From a virus, in the IMG/VR virus record IMGVR_UViG_3300028299_000131, positions 1-30,961 of that record: a DNA stretch of 30,961 nucleotides. One strand, written 5' to 3'. Position 1 is the first letter of the stretch. Every line of letters begins with the position of its first letter. The translations under genes and the position numbers were made by a program. Shown here in pieces: positions 1 to 4,681 of this stretch. The notes beneath the pieces were generated by a model, which saw only the letters and a list, made by a program, of their open reading frames with translations, did not search any database and had not been told where the DNA came from.

Positions 1-1
1 A

Positions 2-199
2 GAATTCATAAGTAGTGGCCAGGGAGAATTCATCAGTAGTGGCCTGGGGGAATTCATCAGTAGTGGCCAGGGAGAATTCATCAGTAGTGGCCTGGGAGAA
101 TTCATCAGTAGTGGCCTGGGGGAATTCATCAGTAGTGGCCAGGGAGAATTCATCAGTAGTGGCCTGGGAGAATTCATCAGTAGTGGCCTGGGGGAATTC
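2..199 (+). repeat. 24-bp tandem repeat, eight units plus a partial ninth
   Basis: Eight direct 24-bp units begin at 2, 26, 50, 74, 98, 122, 146 and 170. Each begins with GAATTC (an EcoRI site), and a ninth GAATTC follows at 194. Units differ mainly at their last bases (CCAGGGA, CCTGGGA, CCTGGGG). These variants form a 72-bp higher-order period: 50-121 and 122-193 are identical. Unit 1 has one substitution (ATAAGT instead of ATCAGT). Two forward frames stay open through units 2-8. One reads N-S-S-V-V-A-x-x and the other E-F-I-S-S-G-x-G. The window begins inside the array, so its true copy number is unknown. Confidence 0.97.
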
Positions 200-347
200 T
201 CAAATTTTAATTCCTTATAATTGGTCAGATAATGTAAAGATAAAAAATATCCAAGATTTAGCATCTGTGAAAGATTTAAGAGTGAATAAAATTTTTGTTA
301 GTGATAAGAAATTAAAGTTGGCGCAATTCAAACTGCCAAAGAAGTAG
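15..347 (+). CDS. 8-residue-repeat protein, 5' end interrupted or missing
   Basis: The frame reads about seven copies of an octapeptide N-S-S-V-V-A-(R/W)-(E/G), followed by a unique tail of roughly 50 residues rich in Lys, Val and Leu that ends in KLPKK. Regular short repeats with alternating small polar and Val residues suggest a beta-solenoid-like structure; that is inference. The only starts available inside the window are GTG codons within the repeat, with no ribosome binding site, so this is probably the 3' part of a larger gene. A TAA at 9-11 in unit 1 closes the same frame just upstream, which means either a real nonsense mutation, an assembly error at the array edge, or that upstream units are read in another frame. 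Eight bases separate its stop from the next start. Function unknown. Confidence 0.5.
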   Translation: MARENSSVVAWGNSSVVARENSSVVAWENSSVVAWGNSSVVARENSSVVAWENSSVVAWGNSQILIPYNWSDNVKIKNIQDLASVKDLRVNKIFVSDKKLKLAQFKLPKK

Positions 348-355
348 GAGGATAA

Positions 356-634
356 ATGAGCCAGAAAACCACCCAACATAAAGACATTATCGAGTATTTA
401 GGGGCAGGGCATACCCTTACCGGGCTTGAGGCTTTAAGGCTAATGGGAACAATGAAACTGGCAAGCCGCGTCAGTGAATTAAAGCGTATGGGGTATCCTA
501 TCAAGTCAGAGATGGTGCGCGGAGATAACGGAAAGCATTTTTGCCGATATTGGCTTGAAAAAACACAGCAAGAACAGGCATTATCAGACAATCACCTTAA
601 AAGCGAAACGCAGGCAAACTTGGCAGCGGTGTAG
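356..634 (+). CDS. Small helix-turn-helix phage protein
   Basis: The product has 92 residues. Residues about 8-55 (KDIIEYL, then TGLEALRLMG, then LASRVSELKRMGYPI) match the pattern of the phage HTH_39-type winged helix-turn-helix domain: a helix that sets the domain, a helix with T-G-x-E-A, a recognition helix with S-R-V-S-E-L, and a short wing. It is probably a DNA-binding protein; the target and role are not visible. The start is set by TAGGAGGATAAATG, an excellent ribosome binding site. It lies 8 nt downstream of the repeat ORF and 8 nt upstream of the replication gene, so all three are probably cotranscribed. The C-terminal 30 residues are polar and may be disordered. Confidence 0.8.
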   Translation: MSQKTTQHKDIIEYLGAGHTLTGLEALRLMGTMKLASRVSELKRMGYPIKSEMVRGDNGKHFCRYWLEKTQQEQALSDNHLKSETQANLAAV

Positions 635-642
635 GAGGCGGG

Positions 643-1422
643 ATGGCTCGGATCAGATACCTAAAACCTGATTTCTTTAAGGATGAGGATTTAGCAGAAC
701 ATCCTTATTGGATAAGATTATTATTTGCCGGATTATGGAATATCGCAGATAAAGACGGCCGGTTAGAAGATCGGATTAAGCGAATAAAGGTTGATGTCTT
801 TCCTTACGACAATATAGACATAGAGAAAGGGTTGCAAGAACTCGCTAAACCTAAGAACGGCAGCCGAAAACCCTTTATCCAGCGCTACGACATAAACGGC
901 GATAAGTTTATTCAGATAGTCAACTGGCATAAACACCAAAAGCCGCACCACACAGAGAAAGACAGCACCATCCCCCCTGCACCCCCCTTAAATCTAAAGG
1001 GAATGGAGAAGGGAATGGAAAACCAGCACGAAGGGAGTGCTGGGTTAAATAACGGTGAAATAACCGTTAAACTTCATAAACCCTTAAAAACCTTGTATTT
1101 AGACTTTGTCTTACTAACCCCGGAAGAATATAGTAAGTTGGTGGCGCAGTTTGGCGCACAAGGGGCAGAGGATCGGATTGCCCGGCTTAATGAGTATGCT
1201 CATCAGAAGCCTAAGAAGTTTAAGGAATACGGAAGCCATTATCACACGATTTTGGTCTGGGCCAGAAAGGAAGTTTCAGATCAAGGAAGTAACCTAACTA
1301 AACAACAGAGGGGTAACTTACAAGGATTAAACAAACTGATGAAGGAGATAAGAAATGACGAGCGAATCATTCCAGCAGGGATATGTGGCCCTGACAGCAG
1401 CGTTTCCGGGCCTGCAATTTAA
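643..1422 (+). CDS. Phage replisome organizer / replication initiation-like protein
   Basis: The product has 259 residues. The N-terminus (ARIRYLKPDFFKDEDLAE, then LFAGLWNIADKDGRLED and IKVDVFPYD) is the hallmark of the phage replisome-organizer N-terminal domain, a winged-helix origin-binding fold. A Pro-rich, polar linker (residues about 105-140) follows. The C-terminal part (LTPEEYSKLVAQFG ... YGSHYHTILVWARK) matches the conserved tail motif seen in many such proteins. The expected role is origin recognition and recruitment of the host helicase through a loader. The start has TAGGAGGCGGGATG. The next gene begins inside its 3' end in another frame, a typical initiator-loader pairing. The family call is from pattern recognition; the exact origin is not identified. 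Confidence 0.82.
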   Translation: MARIRYLKPDFFKDEDLAEHPYWIRLLFAGLWNIADKDGRLEDRIKRIKVDVFPYDNIDIEKGLQELAKPKNGSRKPFIQRYDINGDKFIQIVNWHKHQKPHHTEKDSTIPPAPPLNLKGMEKGMENQHEGSAGLNNGEITVKLHKPLKTLYLDFVLLTPEEYSKLVAQFGAQGAEDRIARLNEYAHQKPKKFKEYGSHYHTILVWARKEVSDQGSNLTKQQRGNLQGLNKLMKEIRNDERIIPAGICGPDSSVSGPAI

Positions 1423-1705
1423 CAGCAACCTACTCTGGCGCACTCTTAGCGACCTTGACGGAGAGTTTTTCCTTATGGCGGTTATTGATGTTATTAAGAC
1501 TACTAAGGAACTTTACCCCGGCTCAAACATTATAGCCATATTACGAACCCGCGCCGAAGAATTAAAACTGGAAGTGTTAAAGAACAGCACTTTGAAATTA
1601 GAAGCCGAAAGCGAAAAGGATCGGATAGAGCGCTGGCGCAAAGAAGCCGTGCCTATGCCGGAAGATTGCCGGGTGGCGCTTGAAAATTTGAAGAAAGCAT
1701 TGTGA
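1355..1705 (+). CDS. Probable helicase loader-like protein (G39P-type)
   Basis: The product has 116 residues and starts at ATG 1355 with AAGGAGATAAGA upstream, overlapping the replisome-organizer gene by 68 nt. The N-terminal 70 residues form predicted helices of the form FQQGYVALTAAFPG ... LLWRTLSDLDGEFFLMAVIDVIKT, ending in a helix with I-A-I-L-R-T-R-A-E-E. This resembles the helical N-terminal domain of phage G39P-like helicase loaders/inhibitors, where position relative to the initiator gene is conserved. The C-terminus is charged and probably flexible, as in G39P, whose tail contacts the helicase. Sequence support is moderate; genomic position adds to it. No ATPase motif is present, so it is not a DnaC-type AAA+ loader. 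Confidence 0.6.
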   Translation: MTSESFQQGYVALTAAFPGLQFNSNLLWRTLSDLDGEFFLMAVIDVIKTTKELYPGSNIIAILRTRAEELKLEVLKNSTLKLEAESEKDRIERWRKEAVPMPEDCRVALENLKKAL

Positions 1706-1709
1706 ACAT

Positions 1710-1888
1710 CCTGTCTGGGCTTGATGCTTTCCTAATGGCTATGGGAAAATCAATGCCCAGTGTGAAACCTCGTAATTAGGCGAGGGATTATCACCAAGCC
1801 CAGCAGGTCAAATTAAGTTCGGGTAGCTCCCGAATGAACTCTGGAAATAATGGCGGGCAACCCAGAGAGAGATTGACAAAACGCCCGC
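1710..1888 (+). ncRNA. Candidate structured RNA with a pseudoknot
   Basis: No reasonable ORF covers this stretch, but complementary segments are dense. Outer stem: 1710-1722 with 1796-1807 (12 pairs, one bulged T at 1714). Inside it, TGAT/TTTCC (1722-1731) pairs with GGAAA/ATCA (1744-1752), and GTGA...CCTCG (1762-1772) pairs with CGAGG...TCAC (1781-1794). Next, TTCGGG (1818-1823) pairs with CCCGAA (1829-1834) around a 5-nt loop. Finally CTCTGG (1839-1844) pairs with CCAGAG (1862-1867) while GCGGGC (1853-1858) pairs with GCCCGC (1883-1888), an H-type pseudoknot. CTGGGC (1715-1720) can alternatively pair with GCCCAG (1755-1760), so a switch is possible. I do not recognise a known family. The + strand is assumed from the neighbouring genes. 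Confidence 0.55.
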
Positions 1889-1890
1889 AC

Positions 1891-1917
1891 AATCTAACCT
1901 GAGATGAAGGAGGGGGA
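1891..1917 (+). repeat. Linker type B, copy 1 (stops in three frames plus RBS)
   Basis: This reads AATCTAACCTGAGATGAAGG and then AGGGGGA just before GTGATG. It recurs with one base change at 2459-2484. After TAA, the other two frames also close within a few codons (TGA in each). The purine-rich end GGAGGGGGA supplies the ribosome binding site of the 1921 gene. The AATCTAACC start is shared with the type A linker at 4639. Confidence 0.8.
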
Positions 1918-1920
1918 GTG

Positions 1921-2091
1921 ATGAAGGATAAATATAGGGAATTTGAGGAAATTAAAATATATTTCCGCATTCCTTTTACTATGTATTGGCTTGGTAGAAT
2001 TCAGGGCGAATGTCGGCACGAATGGAGTAAGCTTTATTTATTTGTTAAAGAATTTGATTGTGAAAACTGGTATTTTAAGATAGTTCACTAA
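1921..2091 (+). CDS. Small hypothetical protein, cassette gene 1
   Basis: The product has 56 residues (begins MKDKYREFEEIKIYFRIPF, ends FDCENWYFKIVH). It is rich in aromatic residues (Tyr, Phe, Trp) with two Cys residues spaced far apart; no domain is recognised. Translation is credible because the start is GTGATG directly after GAAGGAGGGGGA, the same arrangement used by other genes in this array. Its TAA stop is the first codon of the repeated 20-nt type A linker at 2089. The pairing of a linker on both sides suggests an exchangeable cassette; that is inference. Confidence 0.65.
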   Translation: MKDKYREFEEIKIYFRIPFTMYWLGRIQGECRHEWSKLYLFVKEFDCENWYFKIVH

Positions 2092-2108
2092 CCCCACAGC
2101 TTGAATAG
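2089..2108 (+). repeat. Linker type A, copy 1
   Basis: Exact 20-nt element TAACCCCACAGCTTGAATAG. It contains TAA in frame 1, TGA in frame 2 and TAG in frame 3, so any upstream reading frame ends here. It is followed by GAGGGGAGGG and the start of the 2123 gene. Five other identical copies lie at 3273, 3473, 4268, 4639 and 5399. Confidence 0.95.
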
Positions 2109-2122
2109 GAGGGGAGGGATGA

Positions 2123-2281
2123 ATGTTTGAATTGAAAAATCCACCAAGAATGAAATGGTATCATTGGCTTTTATATCCTTGGGCAAAAAGGTTTAGTTGT
2201 TTGGACGAGAACACATACCTGAAGGGATTTAGAATTTTCGGGAAAGTATATATTACAAAAATGACCAGCGTGGCTAATTAA
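2123..2281 (+). CDS. Small hypothetical protein, cassette gene 2
   Basis: The product has 52 residues, basic and aromatic-rich (MFELKNPPRMKWYHWLLYPW at the N-terminus, ending in TKMTSVAN). The start is ATG 2123; an ATG at 2119 gives only three codons, so it is rejected. A strong purine run GGAGGGGAGGG lies directly upstream, contributed by the linker. The stop TAA overlaps the AGGAGG of the next gene. A short hydrophobic/aromatic stretch (WYHWLLYPW) may associate with membrane but is too short for a confident transmembrane segment. No family recognised. Confidence 0.6.
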   Translation: MFELKNPPRMKWYHWLLYPWAKRFSCLDENTYLKGFRIFGKVYITKMTSVAN

Positions 2282-2292
2282 GGAGGATGAAG

Positions 2293-2448
2293 ATGAAATT
2301 AGAAGTTGATAGTTTTGATTACAGAGAGGCGATAAAAAAGGTAGAGAGTATGTTGGAAAATATTACTTGCAAATGCGGTGATAGCAATTTACAAGATATG
2401 CCTTCTGCTACTGAAATAGTGGATGTTGTAATTGATACGATTATATAA
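2293..2448 (+). CDS. Small acidic hypothetical protein with a CxC pair
   Basis: The product has 51 residues, starting MKLEVDSFDYREAIKKVESM and ending VVIDTII. ATG 2293 is preferred over ATG 2287 because TAAGGAGG sits 6-8 nt upstream of it. A Cys-Lys-Cys-Gly motif at residues 26-29 could bind a metal, but only two Cys residues are present, so this is weak. The first half looks helical and amphipathic. It has no linker upstream: the preceding stop TAA at 2279 runs straight into its ribosome binding site. Function unknown. Confidence 0.6.
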   Translation: MKLEVDSFDYREAIKKVESMLENITCKCGDSNLQDMPSATEIVDVVIDTII

Positions 2449-2458
2449 TCACACACCA

Positions 2459-2484
2459 ATCTAACCTGATATGAAGGAGGGGGA
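2459..2484 (+). repeat. Linker type B, copy 2
   Basis: It repeats the element at 1891-1917 with one base change (CTGATATG instead of CTGAGATG), and CACA/CACC precedes both. It provides stops in all three frames and the GAAGGAGGGGGA ribosome binding site used by the GTG start at 2485. Confidence 0.8.
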
Positions 2485-2655
2485 GTGAATAAATTCTTAG
2501 TAATAGCAGGTATGTGGTGTCTGACTGACGGTTGGTTTTCTATGTCGTTATATTGGGGCTGTAAGGCAGGGGAACGACAACAGACTTTCTGGCGTGACCA
2601 TTATATCAGGGTAATCAGGATTTTAATAGGGATAGGATTGATATGGGTAGCATAG
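2485..2655 (+). CDS. Small membrane-associated protein upstream of methyltransferase 1
   Basis: The product has 56 residues with a GTG start fixed by the linker-derived GAAGGAGGGGGA. The pattern is G-M-W-x-x-x-D-x-x-F-S near the N-terminus, Y-W in the middle, a basic segment WRDHYIRVIR, and a hydrophobic C-terminal helix ILIGIGLIWVA. A divergent relative lies at 3501 with the same motif order, and each of the two overlaps the start of a methyltransferase gene (here by 13 nt). Two hydrophobic segments flanking a polar middle suggest a membrane hairpin or monotopic protein. The constant pairing suggests translational coupling with the methyltransferase. Function unknown. Confidence 0.65.
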   Translation: MNKFLVIAGMWCLTDGWFSMSLYWGCKAGERQQTFWRDHYIRVIRILIGIGLIWVA

Positions 2656-3275
2656 ATTTAAGATTAGGCGACTGCCTTGAAATTATGAAGTCTATACCTG
2701 ACAAGTCAATAGACCTTGTGTTGACTGACCCGCCGTATGGTGTTGGTTTTAAATATGATAGTTTTGTAGATACACCTGAAAACTTAAAAACACTTATTGA
2801 TAGTTTTCTCCCAGAATGTTTGAGATTAAGTGAATTAGTGGCAGTTATGTGTGGAGTTAAAAATATGTGGTTATATCCCCAAGCTAATTGGTGTATTCCT
2901 TGGGTTTGTCCGGCTGGTTCAGGAAGTGGGCCCTTTGGTTTTAATTGTTGGACTCCGGTATTGATTTATGGCAAAGACCCATATTTAAAAAATAGACTTG
3001 GTTCAAGACCAGATGTTTTTATTACCAATAAAGCTAATCGTGAGGGCATAGCCAGTGAACATCCTTGTGCTAAACCCTTACCACCTTTGAAATGGTTAGT
3101 TGAAAGACTTACTATTAAAAAAGGTTTAAGTGTTTTAGACCCCTTTATGGGTTCAGGAACGACTGGCGTTGCTTGTAAGGAACTTGGCAGAAACTTCATC
3201 GGCATAGAAATATCAGAAAAGTATTTCAAAATCGCCGAAAGAAGAATAAACAATACTATGGAGAACTTACTTTAA
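2643..3275 (+). CDS. DNA methyltransferase 1, beta-type (N6-adenine or N4-cytosine)
   Basis: The product has 210 residues and modifies bases in duplex DNA using S-adenosylmethionine. The catalytic motif IV DPPYG is at residues 29-33 and the SAM-binding motif I, DPFMGSGTTG, starts at residue 166. Catalytic motif first, recognition region in the middle and SAM motif last is the beta-class order. HPCAKPLPPL before motif I fits the usual HPxxKP element. DPPY favours N6-adenine, though this is not decisive. The first ~33 and last 45 residues are nearly identical to methyltransferase 2 (3632), while the centre is unrelated. It starts inside the 2485 gene with only a weak AGGGATAGG upstream, so it is probably translationally coupled. 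No restriction endonuclease lies nearby, so an orphan protective or regulatory role is likely. Confidence 0.9.
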   Translation: MGSIDLRLGDCLEIMKSIPDKSIDLVLTDPPYGVGFKYDSFVDTPENLKTLIDSFLPECLRLSELVAVMCGVKNMWLYPQANWCIPWVCPAGSGSGPFGFNCWTPVLIYGKDPYLKNRLGSRPDVFITNKANREGIASEHPCAKPLPPLKWLVERLTIKKGLSVLDPFMGSGTTGVACKELGRNFIGIEISEKYFKIAERRINNTMENLL

Positions 3276-3292
3276 CCCCACAGCTTGAATAG
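3273..3292 (+). repeat. Linker type A, copy 2
   Basis: Exact 20-nt element; its TAA is the stop codon of methyltransferase 1. It is extended by TGGGTAAGAGGGAGGGGGA to the next start. CCCAC within it can pair with the downstream GTGGG as a 5-bp hairpin. The extended form is identical to copy 4. Confidence 0.95.
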
Positions 3293-3314
3293 TGGGTAAG
3301 AGGGAGGGGGAGTG

Positions 3315-3488
3315 ATGGACGAATTTGATATAGGTTTAATGTTTGTTCCTGTTTTGCGCTGGTGTCAAAAACACGAAATAAGATTTGTGGATTATGAACC
3401 GTCTTTCGTGCCTCAATGCCCCAAATGCAGGGAAGAATTTTTCAATAAACTTTCGCCGAAAGATAACCTTACTAACCCCACAGCTTGA
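3315..3488 (+). CDS. Small protein with CxxC motif, ending inside a linker
   Basis: The product has 57 residues, with GTGATG start after GAGGGAGGGGGA (ATG 3315; GTG 3312 is possible). A single CPKC zinc-knuckle-like pair lies at residues about 35-38, with one further Cys at 17 and a His at 20. One zinc ribbon half is not enough to call a domain. The last residues T-N-P-T-A are encoded by the linker element itself, and the stop is the TGA of its second frame at 3486. The 4310 gene ends the same way. This indicates that the linker was joined to the 3' end without regard to frame. Function unknown. Confidence 0.6.
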   Translation: MDEFDIGLMFVPVLRWCQKHEIRFVDYEPSFVPQCPKCREEFFNKLSPKDNLTNPTA

Positions 3489-3492
3489 ATAG
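3473..3492 (+). repeat. Linker type A, copy 3
   Basis: Exact 20-nt element. Here it is entered in frame 2, so it encodes N-P-T-A and its TGA is the stop. It is followed by a short GAGATGAA ribosome binding site and GTG 3501. Confidence 0.95.
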
Positions 3493-3500
3493 GAGATGAA

Positions 3501-3641
3501 GTGATTAAGTTAATCGGTATGTGGCTATTCTGCGATAGCATATTCTCCCTGCGGACTTACTGGGACAAAGAGGATTGGTTCGCACAAGGGATAAGGTGGA
3601 CAAGACTCGTATGTAGTTTGGCGGTGATGATATGGGGATAG
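3501..3641 (+). CDS. Small membrane-associated protein upstream of methyltransferase 2
   Basis: The product has 46 residues, GTG start, AGGAGATGAA upstream. It is a divergent, shorter relative of the 2485 product: G-M-W-x-F-x-D-x-x-F-S, then Y-W, a basic GIRWTR segment and a hydrophobic end LVCSLAVMIWG. It overlaps methyltransferase 2 by 10 nt, mirroring the 2485/2643 pair. Its first 14 nt (GTGATTAAGTTAAT) are identical to the first 14 nt of methyltransferase 3 at 4682, although the rest of the two genes is unrelated. That suggests a cassette junction running a few codons into the gene. Function unknown. Confidence 0.65.
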   Translation: MIKLIGMWLFCDSIFSLRTYWDKEDWFAQGIRWTRLVCSLAVMIWG

Positions 3642-4270
3642 ATTTACGATTAGGCGATTGCCTTGAGATTATGAAGTCTATCCCCGACAAGTCAATAGAC
3701 CTTGTGCTGACTGATCCTCCTTATGGGATAAATGTATGTAAAAACGGAACAGTGGGGGGGGGAAATCTTGCGAAAGTTAAGGACTATGGAAAATGTGAGT
3801 GGGATAGTAAAATACCAAGTAGAGATTATTTTAAGGAAATGATTAGAATTAGCCATAATCAAATAATCTTTGGGGGAAACTATTTTCTTGAATATCTTAC
3901 TAATACACCTTGCTTCATAGTATGGGATAAAAATAATACAGGAAACTTTGCTGATTGTGAATTAGCTTGGACTTCTTTTAAGACAGCTACAAGACAAATA
4001 AAATATACTTGGAATGGGTTTATACAGGGAAATATGAAAGAAAAAGATTATCGCCAACACCCTACACAAAAGCCCCTGTCGGTAATGAGATGGATATTAG
4101 AAAAATATAGTGAAAATAACCAAACTATCCTTGACCCCTTCATGGGTTCAGGAACTACTGGCGTAGCTTGTAAAGAACTCGGCAGGAACTTCATCGGCAT
4201 AGAAATATCCGAGAAATATTTCAAAATCGCCGAAAGAAGAATAAACAATACTATGGAGAACTTACTTTAA
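3632..4270 (+). CDS. DNA methyltransferase 2, beta-type, with internal poly-G tract
   Basis: The product has 212 residues. Motif IV DPPYG starts at residue 28, HPTQKPLSVM lies before motif I, and the SAM-binding DPFMGSGTTG starts at residue 168: beta-class order. Its ends match methyltransferase 1 closely in protein and DNA: 96 nt (4217-4312) spanning its 3' end and linker are identical to 3222-3317. The centre (residues about 33-165) is different, so target specificity is expected to differ. Nine consecutive G (3754-3762) lie just after motif IV in frame as V-G-G-G-N; slippage by one base would abolish the protein. The centre resembles adenine methyltransferases with an F-G-G-N-Y-F segment. 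The start overlaps the small 3501 gene, suggesting translational coupling. Confidence 0.92.
   Translation: MGIDLRLGDCLEIMKSIPDKSIDLVLTDPPYGINVCKNGTVGGGNLAKVKDYGKCEWDSKIPSRDYFKEMIRISHNQIIFGGNYFLEYLTNTPCFIVWDKNNTGNFADCELAWTSFKTATRQIKYTWNGFIQGNMKEKDYRQHPTQKPLSVMRWILEKYSENNQTILDPFMGSGTTGVACKELGRNFIGIEISEKYFKIAERRINNTMENLL
3754..3762 (+). repeat. Poly-G tract, 9 nt, in methyltransferase 2
   Basis: Nine consecutive G, ending before AAATC, at codons 41-44 of the gene. Tracts of this length are prone to slipped-strand mispairing, the known basis of phase variation in several bacterial methyltransferase genes. Confidence 0.9.
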
Positions 4271-4287
4271 CCCCACAGCTTGAATAG
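4268..4287 (+). repeat. Linker type A, copy 4
   Basis: Exact 20-nt element; its TAA stops methyltransferase 2. The following TGGGTAAGAGGGAGGGGGA is identical to copy 2, so the whole gene-end-plus-leader has been duplicated. Confidence 0.95.
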
Positions 4288-4309
4288 TGGGTAAGAGGGA
4301 GGGGGAGTG

Positions 4310-4654
4310 ATGTATTACGGTTTCCACGATGAGGATTACAGAGAGGGAAAAAGAGATTATGAGTATAACGGTAGAGAAGATTCATTTGAAAGAGATAGAC
4401 ATTTCGGCGGTGAACGAGATGAAGCATACTTCCAGGGCTTTGATGAAGCAAAAAGAGATGAGGAAAGACGCCAAGAAGAAAGACGGGAAGAAGAAAGAGA
4501 ACAAGAACGGCGTTATCACGATGAGCAAGAACGCAGAAGGTCAATTGAAATGCAAGAAGCAGAGGAAAATGATAGGCAAGCCCAAGAAGATTATAATAGG
4601 CAGCAAGAGGCAGAACATCTCCAGCAGGAAGAAGAATCTAACCCCACAGCTTGA
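4310..4654 (+). CDS. Highly charged coiled-coil protein, ending inside a linker
   Basis: The product has 114 residues from ATG 4310 (or 115 from the adjacent GTG 4307), preceded by GAGGGAGGGGGA. The N-terminus is Tyr/Asp/Gly-rich (MYYGFHDEDYREGKRDYEY). From residue about 40 on it is almost entirely Glu, Arg, Gln and Lys (for example RRQEERREEEREQERR), which predicts a long single helix or coiled coil. The last residues S-N-P-T-A come from the linker, with the stop at its frame-2 TGA. A second long frame (4329-4658) is also open over the same stretch, but it lacks a ribosome binding site and is best seen as a by-product of purine-rich codons. Function unknown. Confidence 0.65.
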   Translation: MYYGFHDEDYREGKRDYEYNGREDSFERDRHFGGERDEAYFQGFDEAKRDEERRQEERREEEREQERRYHDEQERRRSIEMQEAEENDRQAQEDYNRQQEAEHLQQEEESNPTA

Positions 4655-4658
4655 ATAG
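4639..4658 (+). repeat. Linker type A, copy 5
   Basis: Exact 20-nt element, preceded by AATC as in type B linkers. It is followed by TGGGCTAACTTGAGGGAGGG and GGA, a leader longer than in the other copies. It encodes the N-P-T-A end of the 4310 product and supplies the ribosome binding site of methyltransferase 3. Confidence 0.95.
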
Positions 4659-4681
4659 TGGGCTAACTTGAGGGAGGGGGA

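Noticed and set aside
1710-1888. Group I intron as explanation of the structured stretch
   Set aside because: The pseudoknot stems are too close together, and none of the conserved core segments of group I introns are seen; no split exon is found on either side.
1873-1901. Possible promoter with TTGACA at 1873-1878
   Set aside because: No -10 element at a normal spacing, and the bases are part of the proposed pseudoknot region.
1891-1920. Hammerhead-like CTGAGATGA in linker type B
   Set aside because: The conserved core CTGATGA ... GAAA is not matched and no enclosing stems are present; this is a ribosome-binding leader.
4329-4658. Second long forward frame over the coiled-coil gene
   Set aside because: It lacks a ribosome binding site and is open only because purine-rich codons leave few stops; the 4310 frame has the linker start site.
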